Below are positions 17,041 through 26,768 of a DNA stretch of 64,000 bases, piece after piece. Source of the stretch: Bacteroidales bacterium. Its GTDB lineage: Bacteria > Bacteroidota > Bacteroidia > Bacteroidales > Muribaculaceae. The notes beneath the pieces were generated by a model that saw only the letters and a list, made by a program, of their open reading frames with translations, was not told the origin of the DNA and searched no databases. The position numbers were made by a program, and so were the translations under genes. The stretch spans positions 1 to 64,000 of the forward strand of contig JAAVFI010000011.1 in NCBI GenBank assembly GCA_014800815.1, given 5' to 3'. Numbering within the stretch: the stretch's first letter is position 1; each line of letters opens with the position of its first letter.

Positions 17041-18195
17041 CTACAGCTCAGGGGTGCCGTACACCCCGTTGATGAAGATACGGAACAGCGAATCGGCTAC
17101 GCGGTAGCCGTCGTCACCCTTTGTTATGAGGCCCGCTTTGGTGAGTTTTTGGAGGGCACTCTGCACTGCACTTGCCGACGTAAGTGAATTACGCTTTATG
17201 AACTCGCTTCCCAGCGGGCTCTTCACTACCTTTTCGGCGGCCAGAGCAAAGAGGAGCATCTTTTGGCTCACACTCACATTGGAGAGAATCTCCCTGTAGA
17301 TAATCTCATTGGCTGCCAGCATGCCGCAGACAGACCGATGCACCGTATCCATGCCGCAGAGGTCGCCCTCGGGCGTGTCGACAAAGGCGCCGTTCATCAC
17401 GCGCTGCATATAGAACGTATTACCGTCGAACAGTCGGCTTGCCCAACGAATGGGTTCGGCCTCTATGCCGCGACCGTGCTCGGCAAACATCTGCCGTGCG
17501 AAGTCGACGTATAAATCCTCCTGAATAGGGCCGAGGTGCATGATCTCCGCAGAGTTGTAGAATGGGCGCTTGGACGATACAAACATCTCTTGCAGGAGGG
17601 TCTGCTCGCTCCCCGCAAAAACAAACGAGGCATTGCTCATGCGCTGCATATAGCTGCGAAGAATGGCCTCGGCATTCTTCTCGGGGTACTTCGTGATCTG
17701 CTGAAATTCATCAATAACGATGATGACGGGCTTTTCGCTCTGCTCTATGTAGCCGAATATTTCCTCGAGAGTATATTCGGGATGCTTTATATCGCCGAGC
17801 TGCAGGTTGAATGTAGGAGTGCCGGTAATCGCATCGAAGCCGAAGGTGCCTTTGAGCGATTTCAGCGCGGCCAGGAAGCCGCGAACCTTAGCCTGACTTT
17901 TAGATAGCAAAGTATTGAAAATCTCCTTGCCGAGCAGGTAGGTAAATTCGCCGAGAGAATTTGTCTGGAGGATATCAAAGAAGAAGACAAGATACTCGTC
18001 ACCCTTTATCTCCTGCGAATCGTAGAGCGAAACATATACCAGTGAGGTCTTACCCATACGACGCGGAGATATGAGCACTACGTTACGGCCGTTGAGCACT
18101 GCCGATGTGAGCTTGGCCTGCTCCGTAACACGGTCGCAGAAATAAGGCCGGCTGATTCTATGGCCTAATATAAAGGGGTTGCGAGGCTTGTCCAT
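17041..18195 (-). CDS. AAA-family P-loop ATPase of the archaeal-ATPase-like group
   Basis: A 384-residue cytoplasmic ATPase. Start chosen at MDKPRNPFILG (18195), the usual N-terminus for this Bacteroidetes-rich family. The extension up to 18291 would read through the palindromic upstream region and the promoter. Walker A is ISPRRMGKTSLV and Walker B is PVIIVIDEFQQI. A sensor region FVFAGSEQTLL and a C-terminal winged-helix-like part (LTSASAVQSALQKLTKAGLI) follow. The cellular role of these proteins is poorly known, and DNA-related functions have been suggested. It is convergent with the glycosyltransferase gene (3 bases between stops). Its upstream region has a run of 14-bp-spaced palindromes overlapping a TACCTTTG box, suggestive of self-regulation. 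Confidence 0.85.
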   Translation of the reverse strand: MDKPRNPFILGHRISRPYFCDRVTEQAKLTSAVLNGRNVVLISPRRMGKTSLVYVSLYDSQEIKGDEYLVFFFDILQTNSLGEFTYLLGKEIFNTLLSKSQAKVRGFLAALKSLKGTFGFDAITGTPTFNLQLGDIKHPEYTLEEIFGYIEQSEKPVIIVIDEFQQITKYPEKNAEAILRSYMQRMSNASFVFAGSEQTLLQEMFVSSKRPFYNSAEIMHLGPIQEDLYVDFARQMFAEHGRGIEAEPIRWASRLFDGNTFYMQRVMNGAFVDTPEGDLCGMDTVHRSVCGMLAANEIIYREILSNVSVSQKMLLFALAAEKVVKSPLGSEFIKRNSLTSASAVQSALQKLTKAGLITKGDDGYRVADSLFRIFINGVYGTPEL

Positions 18196-18235
18196 ATCTT
18201 TTATTTTCTGCAAAAATAGCACATTACACCCAATT

Positions 18236-18276
18236 ATGCAAATCGAATAATGCGATTCGCATAATTGCATATGCAA
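18236..18276. repeat. Three palindromic units at 14-bp spacing upstream of the AAA ATPase
   Basis: Units start at 18236 (ATGCAAATCGAAT), 18250 (ATGCGATTCGCAT, perfect 6-bp arms) and 18264 (containing TTGCATATGCAA, perfect 12-bp palindrome). The last overlaps the promoter box at 18274. Same core at 24021. A likely protein-binding array. Confidence 0.7.
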
Positions 18277-18281
18277 AGGTA
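18274..18281 (-). promoter_or_regulatory. -7 box for the AAA ATPase gene
   Basis: TACCTTTG on the minus strand, giving a leader of about 70-75 bases that contains the palindromic array. The upstream part of the promoter lies within the 19-bp terminator stem of the preceding gene. Confidence 0.55.
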
Positions 18282-18332
18282 TCCGAAACACAAAGGAGCG
18301 CGCCGCTGTGGCACGCTCCTTTGTGTTTCGGA
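18282..18332 (-). terminator. Very strong 19-bp hairpin between secreted-protein operon and ATPase
   Basis: Perfect 19-bp stem (18282-18300 with 18314-18332) around a 13-base loop, 17 bases after the stop of the 493-residue secreted protein. No long T-run follows on either strand. It probably ends the leftward three-gene transcript and insulates the ATPase promoter directly behind it. Confidence 0.75.
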
Positions 18333-18348
18333 GTATATTCGGGGGAAA

Positions 18349-19830
18349 TCAATACACTACTTTGGAGGTAGTCTTGCCCTGGCGGCGGATGTAGATGTTG
18401 CCGCTTACGGGCTGCTCTACGGGGAGGCCCTGAAGGTTGTAGAATCGTACTTCGGAGTCGTTGTCGATGACTACATCTTCCACGCCGCTTGACACGGTGC
18501 CGGTGGCGATGTCGTAGACAAGGCGGTCGGAGACCTCGGTTTCACCTGCGAGGGTGTATACCAGTTCAACACCGATAGTCTTCACATCGGCAGAGAGATT
18601 CTGCAGATATACGTAGCGGCGTTCGTTGTGGTCGCCACCCTGAGAGAAGAAATTGTAGTTGCTGAAGGTATAGGGCACTAGTGCCATGTCGGAGTTGATC
18701 CAGCGGTAGTCGGCGGGGGTGAACACGTAAGGTTCGCCGTCGATATAGAAGCGGAACGAGAGGCAGTCCTTTGGCAGAGATTCGCCGGCGGTGTCGACGC
18801 TCTCGGATGCAAAGATGAACTCAGTCTCACCGGAGGAGTTCAGGTCGTAGCTGATGAAAGTGGGAGCTGCAGGTTTGGTAGCCTGAATCTCGGTGGGAGT
18901 CAGCACAAGGTTGTGATAGCGTGTTAGGATGTCGTAGCTTGAGCCGTCGCTTGTCACGGTGCTCATTATCACATCTCCGTCGGCTGCGGTGATTGTCTTG
19001 GTGCTTTCGTCAACAGCAACGGGTAATGTCAGAGGAAGGTCCTGTCCGAGCAGTGCCGAGAACGCTATAGGCTCGTCGTTTGCAAAATAGGCCTGCACCT
19101 GGAATGATTTTGCGGAGTATTCACCGTCGGTCTTTTCGAGTTTTACCCAGCTGTCGGGATATTTGGGCACGAAACCTTTTACCCACATTGTGTCGTCGCC
19201 TTCCTTATATCCGGCTGCAGTTGTGAGAGTCTCGGCGGTTTCGGTGCCGAACACATAGCTGTAGCTATAGTACGAAAGTTGGCTGTCGACATTGTCGGCG
19301 GGGATGAAGCGGAGGTCCTTGGCATTCTGATATACCTCAACAGAGTTGGTGGCATTGCAGATACCGAACATGGGGAATGCTTCCGAACTTCTGAGCGAAA
19401 TCACGCCGTCGTCGGCCACGTCGAAGACGAGGGGCTGAGTGTAGAACTCTGTTTCCGACGGACCTGCCTGACCCAGACTGTTGAGAGTATAGAGAGCCAC
19501 GGGGATATCTACGTTGGGGAAATAGAATACCCACTGGCCGGCTTCTACAGTAATGGTCTTGGCCTCCTTGTCGTAGGTACCCTTTACGTAAGCGGGCATC
19601 TCGCGACGGAGGAGCAGGTTGGGGAAATATACAGTATTATCATCGGCAAAGACTATCTTCTGAGCCGAATGATAGTCGCCCATAAATCCGAACAGATTGT
19701 CGAAGTTTTCAAAGTCGGCGTAGTATTCGAGGACTTTGCCTGCGGGCTGCTCGGTGATGATGTCGGAAGCCACTGCCGGCTGTAGAGCCGGCAGCAGCGC
19801 GATAAGAGAAATCAGATGTTTCTTCAACAT
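18349..19830 (-). CDS. Secreted protein with type IX sorting domain, function unknown
   Basis: A 493-residue exported protein. It has a signal peptide (LKKHLISLIALLPALQPAVA) and a C-terminal type IX sorting tail: VRFYNLQGLPVEQPVSGNIYIRRQGKTTSKVVY has the usual FYNLQG, G-x-IYI and K-x-V pattern. The middle is rich in beta-strand and aromatic residues, without a domain I recognise. It is the last of three consecutive, same-strand type IX cargo genes (gap 13 bases to the next), so they are probably one operon exported together. A strong hairpin terminator follows its stop. Confidence 0.75.
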   Translation of the reverse strand: MLKKHLISLIALLPALQPAVASDIITEQPAGKVLEYYADFENFDNLFGFMGDYHSAQKIVFADDNTVYFPNLLLRREMPAYVKGTYDKEAKTITVEAGQWVFYFPNVDIPVALYTLNSLGQAGPSETEFYTQPLVFDVADDGVISLRSSEAFPMFGICNATNSVEVYQNAKDLRFIPADNVDSQLSYYSYSYVFGTETAETLTTAAGYKEGDDTMWVKGFVPKYPDSWVKLEKTDGEYSAKSFQVQAYFANDEPIAFSALLGQDLPLTLPVAVDESTKTITAADGDVIMSTVTSDGSSYDILTRYHNLVLTPTEIQATKPAAPTFISYDLNSSGETEFIFASESVDTAGESLPKDCLSFRFYIDGEPYVFTPADYRWINSDMALVPYTFSNYNFFSQGGDHNERRYVYLQNLSADVKTIGVELVYTLAGETEVSDRLVYDIATGTVSSGVEDVVIDNDSEVRFYNLQGLPVEQPVSGNIYIRRQGKTTSKVVY

Positions 19831-19843
19831 AAATATGCTTTAA

Positions 19844-21787
19844 TTATTTAACAAGGACCTTGGCACCGTTTACGATATAGAGGCCTGCGGGGAGAGCCTT
19901 CACATCGGCTGCGCTTGCGTTGCGTGCTACGCGGATACCCTGGAGGTTGTAAACGTCGGCGGTGTCGGCACCTGCGGTAAGTACATTGTCAACGCCGGAG
20001 TTATCTTTAGCCTTAACTTCTACAGTGGTGTCGGCAGTTGTTTCGAATGTGTAGGTTCCTTCTACGGCTTCGAGTTCAGCATCGCCAACCTTGACTGTGA
20101 TTTCTGCTTCGCAGTCTTCAGAAGGTGTGAGGGTGAAGAGGGTGGGACCGACAGCGACTGCGGGAGCGGTGAGGTCTACCTCGGTAATGATGTCCTGCGA
20201 TACTTCGAGGGCGTCGAGGAGCTCTTCGTCAACATCGAAAGTTACGGTGTGTGTGCCGGGGTCGTTGTCGAAGAAGAATTTGTACACGTCATTGTGAGCT
20301 ACTTTTTCGTCCTCACGATACTTGGCGCCGTCGTAGGATGCGGGAAGTATTTCAGCGTTTTTATAAGAGACGAGGTTTGAATAGAGGCCGGAATAGGTGC
20401 TCAGGTATATAGAGAACTCGCCGTCCTGTTCGCGGAAGTTGAATACATTATAGCCGCTGGTCAGGCTTTCTGTAACATCGAAATTTTTGAATCCGCACGT
20501 TACATAGTCGAGAGAAGCCAGATCCATATCATCCACGTACACTACAATTTGATTGTTGCGTTCAATCTTGATTGCTTCGATGGTGTAGGTAACACCTTCT
20601 TTGAGATAAAGACTTGCTTCGTGATACCACGACCAGTTGTAGTCCTCCAGATAGTCGTAGCCTTCGCTATCGGTGAGTTTGGTTATTTCCCAACCGGGAG
20701 CCTGAGTGATTTCGAGGTGGTTGCTCTTCTTGGTAGCTTTGATAGTGTTTTCACCTTCAACGAATGTGTAGTCGTCGTAGTTGTATTCGGCAACGACACC
20801 TTCCGCACCGGTTACGTTTACAGTAACGGTATACACGCTGAGTTTCGCGCCTTCAATCACGATATTGTGGTCGCAATCTATACCGTCGATAGTCAGCTGT
20901 GAGTACACGTATTTAGTAGAACCATTGTCGGTGAGCTTTGTCACTTCGTAGTTGTTGTCGTCAAGACCGATAGCAACCACAGCCATGGGAGCTACTTCGA
21001 ATCCTTCTTCGGTAAGGCATGCAGCGATGTCGTCTACATCGGTGCCGTTGACACGGATGTACTTTACAATTTCCTTGGGAGCGTCGAGTGCGATAGTAAC
21101 CTTGTATTTCAAATCTTCGGGGTAGTTTGCAAGCACTTCGATATTCTCAGCGTAAGCAGGCTCGTCGCCTGACTTGTCTACAAGATTAACTGAGAAGCCC
21201 GACGAACTCTTGGTAGCTTCCTTACCGTCGACGAGTACTTTGTAAAGACCCTCTCCGTAGTTGCGGGGTTTGATCTGGAGAAGAGACTCTTTCTCAGGGT
21301 TGTAGGGTATTGTGATAGTATTGGTCTCAGGGTTGAACGTCTTGGCGTCGGCACGCTGGATAGTCACCTTCGAGCAGTCGTCCATTGTGATAGTCACCGA
21401 CTTATTGCGGTATTCCGCTTCAGAAGCACATACTATGGTGTAGGGATTATAGAAAGTGCTTTCGCCATAGATATAGAACCAGTCTGAATTGCTCATAGTG
21501 TATGGAGAATCACCATCACGGTCTTTGAAACTGAAAATATCTTCAGAATTGGCCGGTTTTGCGTAGAATACGAGATTGTCGGGAACTTTCACAATATTTT
21601 CACCCTCAACGAGAGTCACTGACTCGCATTTTTCGGGGTCGAATGTATCGTTGAAGCCTACGGATTCGCCTATGCATGCCAGCACTCTATCGGCGCCGGT
21701 CACATTGATGATGAGGTCTTTATCCTCGGCACTTGCCATGAGCGAGCATGCAAGCATGGCCACGAATGCCAAATATATTCTCTTCAT
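19844..21787 (-). CDS. Secreted repeat-containing protein with type IX sorting domain, function unknown
   Basis: A 647-residue exported protein with a signal peptide (KRIYLAFVAMLACSLMASA). The body repeats a loose unit of about 90-100 residues. It contains phrases such as INVTGADRVLACIGESVGFNDTF..., VNVTGAEGVVAEYNYDDYTFVEGENTI and TITVEAKxN-like ends, suggesting tandem beta-sandwich domains. The C-terminal tail ADVYNLQGIRVARNASAADVKALPAGLYIVNGAKVLVK is a textbook type IX sorting signal. It is acidic overall. Middle gene of the cargo trio (gaps 13 and 36 bases). No enzyme motif is visible, so an adhesive or structural role is possible but only inferred. Confidence 0.75.
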   Translation of the reverse strand: MKRIYLAFVAMLACSLMASAEDKDLIINVTGADRVLACIGESVGFNDTFDPEKCESVTLVEGENIVKVPDNLVFYAKPANSEDIFSFKDRDGDSPYTMSNSDWFYIYGESTFYNPYTIVCASEAEYRNKSVTITMDDCSKVTIQRADAKTFNPETNTITIPYNPEKESLLQIKPRNYGEGLYKVLVDGKEATKSSSGFSVNLVDKSGDEPAYAENIEVLANYPEDLKYKVTIALDAPKEIVKYIRVNGTDVDDIAACLTEEGFEVAPMAVVAIGLDDNNYEVTKLTDNGSTKYVYSQLTIDGIDCDHNIVIEGAKLSVYTVTVNVTGAEGVVAEYNYDDYTFVEGENTIKATKKSNHLEITQAPGWEITKLTDSEGYDYLEDYNWSWYHEASLYLKEGVTYTIEAIKIERNNQIVVYVDDMDLASLDYVTCGFKNFDVTESLTSGYNVFNFREQDGEFSIYLSTYSGLYSNLVSYKNAEILPASYDGAKYREDEKVAHNDVYKFFFDNDPGTHTVTFDVDEELLDALEVSQDIITEVDLTAPAVAVGPTLFTLTPSEDCEAEITVKVGDAELEAVEGTYTFETTADTTVEVKAKDNSGVDNVLTAGADTADVYNLQGIRVARNASAADVKALPAGLYIVNGAKVLVK

Positions 21788-21823
21788 GATTGGAATAGGA
21801 TTAAATTATATAAGTATATGTGA

Positions 21824-23818
21824 TTATTTTACAGCCTTGAGGGTAGTAGCACCTACGGTTACTATGAGTACACCCTTGGCATCGACAGGCAGAGTCACGA
21901 GATTATTGCAAGAGCTGTCGGATGCTACAAGACGACCGAGAGAATCGTATACTGCAATGCTGTCGGCATTGGGATTGACTACTACGAGCTCGCCGTTGCG
22001 CACGAATACTTTGGGCTGAACGGCAGCTGCTTCGGCAGCGTCGACCCCGGCAGAGGGTACTGAGTAGGTGTAGTCCTTAGAGTACGAGCTGCGTACGTAT
22101 TCGTCGACAGAGAAGTGCTCTGAGTCCCAGAGTTCTTTTACGGCTCTGAGCTTCACGCTGACATTGCCGCCGCAGAGATAGCTCTGAATGGGGAGCTCGA
22201 CTTCGTTCTTTTCAGTCTTGAGAGAAGTGTAGGGAACACTGATTTTCTCACCGGCCTTGAGGTCCTGAGTGATGAGGATGTTGTTGATGTAGAGGTAACC
22301 GGCTTTCGAGCAAATTTCAACCACGGTGTTGGGTGCGCCATTGGAGAGGTCGACCTGTACATTTGTCCATTCTGCGGGGAGTTCGTCGGTAGTCTTGGAG
22401 CTGAGTACCTTTGTCTCTTCTTCCGAAACGTACTGGAGCAGACGGATCACAGCCTTGCACTCGTCGAGGAGGTCGATGGGCTGGCCGTAGAGGTCTACCG
22501 ATACAGATACCTTACCGCCGTTGGCAGAGAAATCGCAGATAGGAGATTCGAGGTAAGCAAGTTCGCCGTAGTGCTGGTAGTAGTATCCCACGAGGCCGTA
22601 TGCGCCGCTGATGTGCACCGGATTTTCGGCAATCCAACCCGGCTGATACAGAATTTCGTCGAGTTCTTCATACGCAGAGGTGAGTTCTTCGGGAGCGGTG
22701 TATGTACCGGTCGATACGAGGTCATCGAAGTTTTCGTCAGAGATTACATAAGTCATGTCGGAAGTAGCCTCGTAGGTACGGTCGGCAAGCACTTCGTAGT
22801 ACTGGGTACCGGGAACGGCGTCCCAGGAGAGCTTGATTGTGTTGTGATCGGTAAGCTCGAACTTCACTTCACCCGGAGTGTCAAGACCGTTGACTTTCAC
22901 GGGGTTTGATTCGGGAGATTTGTCTGCACCCTTCACGGCTCTCACAGTGTAGTAGTATGTGGCGCCGGAGGTATCGAAGTCGCTGAAAGTATAGCTTGTA
23001 CCGCTGGCCTTGAGGTCTTTGGCTACGTAAGTGCGGGTTTTGTTGCGGTCGTAGGCTATAGTGAAGAGGTCGAGAGTGTAGGAGTCGGCACCTGCAACGG
23101 GCTCCCAATGAGCGGTGAAGCCGTTAGAAGAGAAGTTGTCGAAGTCGGTAGCGACGGGAGCTTCTACCTTGGGGTCGAGGAATTTGATTTCGATATCATC
23201 GAAGTAGATCGAGGCATCGTAGCCGCTGAACTGGAAGAAGTAAGATGTCGACTTTCGTTCCTTATCGAAAACGAATTTATATTCACCCCATTCTTGATAG
23301 TCATAGGCATATTCATTGTCGAAGGTGCGCGGATTATCAGGATCTGAGCAATCTACTACATATACCTGTGCCCAGTCGAAGTTATACTCTTTATCAGCCA
23401 AGTAAGCGCGGAAAGTAACTACGAGAGGTTTGCCATTCTGCGGGATTTCGAGAACGGGAGTACAGAGACAGGCGAGAGCACTTGCCTTCATGTCGATATA
23501 TGCACAGCCGTCGGCCTGGCTGAGACCGACAGAAGACCAATATGGTGCAGAGGTAAGTTCGGGATTGACCCAACCTTCTTCGATTGCTTCAGGAGCATCA
23601 AAGCTTCCTGCAGTAAACTTCGAGAAGTCTTCGGAAAGAATAAGAGTCTTATTGTAGAATTCTGCCTCGTCTTCAATCAACGGATTAGGTGCCGGGAGTA
23701 TGCGGCTGATTACCTTAGGTTTTTGAGCAAGAACACGGGCGGGAAGAGCAGCATTATCAGCAATGCCTGTAAATGAAATACTTGCAATTATCGCAAGCGA
23801 GAGTAAAGATCTCTTCAT
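21824..23818 (-). CDS. Secreted fibronectin/choice-of-anchor-type protein with type IX sorting domain
   Basis: A 664-residue exported protein with a signal peptide (KRSLLSLAIIASISFTGIA). Two jelly-roll-like segments (about 57-210, with WVNPELTSAPYWSSVG; and about 350-535, with GWIAENPVHISGAYGLVGYY) resemble cleaved-adhesin / choice-of-anchor J domains. Between them lie fibronectin type III-like modules (FSSNGFTAHWEPVAGADSYTLDLF; TIKLSWDAVPGTQYYEVLAD). The tail SIAVYDSLGRLVAS...DAKGVLIVTVG...KAVK is a type IX sorting signal. It is the first gene of the cargo trio. Upstream is only a weak promoter-like box (TAACTTCG, 23850-23857). Binding of proteins or glycans is plausible but not shown. Confidence 0.8.
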   Translation of the reverse strand: MKRSLLSLAIIASISFTGIADNAALPARVLAQKPKVISRILPAPNPLIEDEAEFYNKTLILSEDFSKFTAGSFDAPEAIEEGWVNPELTSAPYWSSVGLSQADGCAYIDMKASALACLCTPVLEIPQNGKPLVVTFRAYLADKEYNFDWAQVYVVDCSDPDNPRTFDNEYAYDYQEWGEYKFVFDKERKSTSYFFQFSGYDASIYFDDIEIKFLDPKVEAPVATDFDNFSSNGFTAHWEPVAGADSYTLDLFTIAYDRNKTRTYVAKDLKASGTSYTFSDFDTSGATYYYTVRAVKGADKSPESNPVKVNGLDTPGEVKFELTDHNTIKLSWDAVPGTQYYEVLADRTYEATSDMTYVISDENFDDLVSTGTYTAPEELTSAYEELDEILYQPGWIAENPVHISGAYGLVGYYYQHYGELAYLESPICDFSANGGKVSVSVDLYGQPIDLLDECKAVIRLLQYVSEEETKVLSSKTTDELPAEWTNVQVDLSNGAPNTVVEICSKAGYLYINNILITQDLKAGEKISVPYTSLKTEKNEVELPIQSYLCGGNVSVKLRAVKELWDSEHFSVDEYVRSSYSKDYTYSVPSAGVDAAEAAAVQPKVFVRNGELVVVNPNADSIAVYDSLGRLVASDSSCNNLVTLPVDAKGVLIVTVGATTLKAVK

Positions 23819-24020
23819 AGAAAAGAAGTAAATGTTAAGTATTGTGGCGCGAAGTTAGCTATAATTATGGATATATGCAAGGTATTTCGCTATTTTCTAC
23901 ACAAAACGCTTGCATTTTGCCTTGATGCTATACACCATACCACGAAAAGTAATCTATAAATCAGCAATTTACTCTTTTAACACTGTACTATATTTTTTAG
24001 AGATTATATATACACAAATT

Positions 24021-24047
24021 ATGCGATTCGCATTATGTGAACCGCAT
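24021..24047. repeat. Two palindromic units at 14-bp spacing between mutS and the cargo operon
   Basis: ATGCGATTCGCAT at 24021-24033 is identical to the middle unit upstream of the AAA ATPase. A related ATGTGAACCGCAT follows at 24035-24047. It lies about 200 bases upstream of the first cargo gene and 32 bases after the mutS stop. Confidence 0.65.
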
Positions 24048-24078
24048 AATCTGAATAATATCGTGTAAAACGTGTGGC

Positions 24079-26742
24079 TTAGTCGTGCTTCCCGGTGAGG
24101 ATTCCACGGATATCGTGGAGCTTGGTGAGAGCCTCGAGCGGAGTCAGGCGGTTGATATCTACACCGAGCAGCTCGTCTCGCACCTGGGAGAGTACGGGGT
24201 CATCGAGCTGGAAGAACGACAGCTGCATGCCTGCTACAGTATCGGAGGCAGGTGTGGATATGCGCGCTTTGCCCTTGCGCTCTTTTTTGGCAGGTGTACT
24301 GTCGGAAGGTGCGGCTTCGGGGGCTTCGTCGCGACTCGCTTCGAGCTGTGCGAGCACGGCGTCGGCACGCTTCACTATAGACTGGGGCATGCCGGCGAGC
24401 TTGGCTACATGGATACCGAAACTGTGTTCGCTTCCGCCGCGTGCGAGCTTGCGAAGAAACACTACTTTGCCGTCGATTTCGCGGACGGATACGTTGTAGT
24501 TGACGATACGCTCGTAGAGCGCTTCCATGTCGTTGAGCTCGTGGTAGTGGGTAGCAAACAGGGTCTTGGGATGCAGACCGCCGTGATTGTGTATGTGCTC
24601 CACTATGGCCCAGGCTATGGAGATGCCGTCGTAGGTGGATGTTCCGCGACCGAGCTCATCGAAGAGTATAAGCGAGCGCTCGCTCATATTATTAAGGATT
24701 GAGGCGGCTTCGTTCATCTCCACCATGAAGGTAGATTCGCCCAGTGAAATATTGTCGCTCGCTCCCACACGGGTGAAAATTTTGTCGACAACGCCGATGT
24801 GTGCCGACTCGGCAGCGACGAAGCTGCCTATCTGCGCCATTATGACGTTGAGCGCGGTCTGACGCAGCAAGGCCGATTTACCCGACATATTGGGGCCGGT
24901 AATCATCATAATCTGCGTACCGCTATTCGATAGTTCCACCGAGTTGGTGATGTACGGTTCGCCCGGAGGCAACTGCTTCTCTATCACCGGGTGACGGGCC
25001 TCGGTGAGACGTAGGTCAAGCGAGTCGTCGACCACAGGGCGGTTGTAGCGGTTCTCTATGGCCACACGCGTAAAGGCGTTGAGCACATCGAGCCTTGCGA
25101 GCAGCGATGCGTCGAGCTGCAGAGCGGGGATGTACTGCGCAACGGCGGCAACGAGTTCGGCGTAGAGGCGGTTCTGGAGCGCTTCGATTTTCTCCTGTGC
25201 GCCCAGTATCTGCTCTTCGTAGTCCTTGAGTTCGGGGGTGATATATCGCTCGGCATTCACGAGAGTCTGCTTGCGTATCCACTCCGCAGGCACCTTGGAC
25301 TTGTGGGTGTTTGTCACCTCTATATAGTAGCCGAATACATTGTTGTATCCGATTTTGAGCGAAGGTATGCCTGTAGCCTCCACCTCGCGGGCCTGTAGCT
25401 TGGCGAGGTAGTCCTTGCCCTCGTATGCTATCGAGCGGAGGCGGTCGAGCTCTTCGTTCACACCGTGGCATATTATGTCGCCGCGCGACGCCGTTCCGGC
25501 GGCATCGTCGGGGATTTCGCGGGATATACGCTCGCGTATGCTTTCGCATGGATTGAGCTGGTCGGCCACGGCCTTGAGCTGCTGCAGACCCGAGGCGGCG
25601 CATAGCTTGCGCAGCGGCTCTATGGCGGCGAGGGCGTTGCGTACCTGTATGAGTTCGCGGGGTGAGATGCGGTCGCAGGCCACTTTTGTGACAAGTCGCT
25701 CAAGGTCACCGACACTCTTGAGGAGTTCGGCCATGGTATCGCGGTCGTCGGGATTACGAAAGAAATATTCCACCACATCGAGTCGCTCGTTGATAGCTTT
25801 GGGGTCGCGCAGAGGCATCTGCAGCCAGCGGCGGAGCATACGCGCTCCCATAGGTGTGAGGGTGCGGTCGATGACGCCGAGGAGGCTCTTGCCTTCGCTG
25901 TCGAGGGGCTCGAAAAGCTCGAGATTGCGTATGGTGAAGCGGTCGAGGCGCACGCTCTTGCCTTCGTCGAGGCGTGATATAGAGGTGATGTGAGCGGTGC
26001 GTGTGTGCTGGGTGAGGTCGAGGTAGTGGAGGATAGCGCCGGCGGCAACTATGGCAGCGTGCATGCGGTCGAGACCGAAACCTTTGAGCGATGTAGTGCC
26101 GAACTGCTTGCGCAGGCGTTCGTCGGCCGCATCGGAGGTAAAGAGCCAGTCTTCCATCTCGAAGCTCAGATACTGCTGAGAGAACTCCGAGAGGCGGCCG
26201 CGCAGTCCGCGCTGCACCAGAAGCTCCTTCGGCGCCATATTGCCGAGGGTCTTGTCGATATACGCCTGCGAGCCCTCGGTGGCAAGAAATTCGCCGGTGG
26301 ATATGTCGAGGAGGGCGAGTCCGCAGGTGGTCTTGCCGAAATGTACGGCGGCGAGGAAGTTGTTCTCGCGGCGCGACAGCACATTGTCGCCCATAGCCAC
26401 ACCGGGGGTGACAAGCTCTGTGATACCGCGCTTGACGAGTTTCTTGGTGAGCTTGGGGTCTTCGAGCTGCTCGCAGATAGCCACACGCTTGCCGGCACGG
26501 ACGAGCTTGGGGAGGTAGCTGTCGAGTGCATGGTGCGGGAAGCCGGCGAGCTCCACATGCTGGGCTGCACCGTTTGCCCGTCGTGTAAGTGTTATGCCGA
26601 GTATCTCCGACGCCACAATGGCATCGTCGGAAAAAGTCTCATAAAAGTCGCCCACACGGAAAAGCAGTATCGCATCGGGATGCTTTGTCTTCATCTCCGA
26701 GTACTGCTTCATCAGAGGGGTTTCTACATATTTTTTTGCCAC
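24079..26742 (-). CDS. mutS: DNA mismatch repair ATPase MutS
   Basis: Recognises mispaired or unpaired bases and starts mismatch repair with MutL. The 887 residues fit MutS1. The N-terminal mismatch-reading motif is seen as GDFYETF (Phe33-x-Glu35), in a domain starting [25 protein letters not shown]. Core and clamp domains follow. The C-terminal ABC-type ATPase has Walker A GPNMSGKS (616-623), [12 protein letters not shown] as Walker B/signature, and [19 protein letters not shown] low-complexity stretch precedes the C-terminal dimerisation helix. It ends 26 bases downstream of a small membrane protein gene. No promoter of its own was evident. Confidence 0.98.
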   Translation of the reverse strand: MAKKYVETPLMKQYSEMKTKHPDAILLFRVGDFYETFSDDAIVASEILGITLTRRANGAAQHVELAGFPHHALDSYLPKLVRAGKRVAICEQLEDPKLTKKLVKRGITELVTPGVAMGDNVLSRRENNFLAAVHFGKTTCGLALLDISTGEFLATEGSQAYIDKTLGNMAPKELLVQRGLRGRLSEFSQQYLSFEMEDWLFTSDAADERLRKQFGTTSLKGFGLDRMHAAIVAAGAILHYLDLTQHTRTAHITSISRLDEGKSVRLDRFTIRNLELFEPLDSEGKSLLGVIDRTLTPMGARMLRRWLQMPLRDPKAINERLDVVEYFFRNPDDRDTMAELLKSVGDLERLVTKVACDRISPRELIQVRNALAAIEPLRKLCAASGLQQLKAVADQLNPCESIRERISREIPDDAAGTASRGDIICHGVNEELDRLRSIAYEGKDYLAKLQAREVEATGIPSLKIGYNNVFGYYIEVTNTHKSKVPAEWIRKQTLVNAERYITPELKDYEEQILGAQEKIEALQNRLYAELVAAVAQYIPALQLDASLLARLDVLNAFTRVAIENRYNRPVVDDSLDLRLTEARHPVIEKQLPPGEPYITNSVELSNSGTQIMMITGPNMSGKSALLRQTALNVIMAQIGSFVAAESAHIGVVDKIFTRVGASDNISLGESTFMVEMNEAASILNNMSERSLILFDELGRGTSTYDGISIAWAIVEHIHNHGGLHPKTLFATHYHELNDMEALYERIVNYNVSVREIDGKVVFLRKLARGGSEHSFGIHVAKLAGMPQSIVKRADAVLAQLEASRDEAPEAAPSDSTPAKKERKGKARISTPASDTVAGMQLSFFQLDDPVLSQVRDELLGVDINRLTPLEALTKLHDIRGILTGKHD

Positions 26743-26768
26743 AGGAATCTGAGAATTTCGTTAATGAC

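Noticed and set aside
17041-18291. Longer AAA ATPase starting at 18291
   Set aside because: The extra 32 residues are encoded by the promoter and palindromic array and look non-protein-like.
18282-18332. Riboswitch or attenuator ahead of the AAA ATPase
   Set aside because: The 19-bp stem lies upstream of the ATPase -7 box, so it is not on that transcript. It fits the end of the previous gene.
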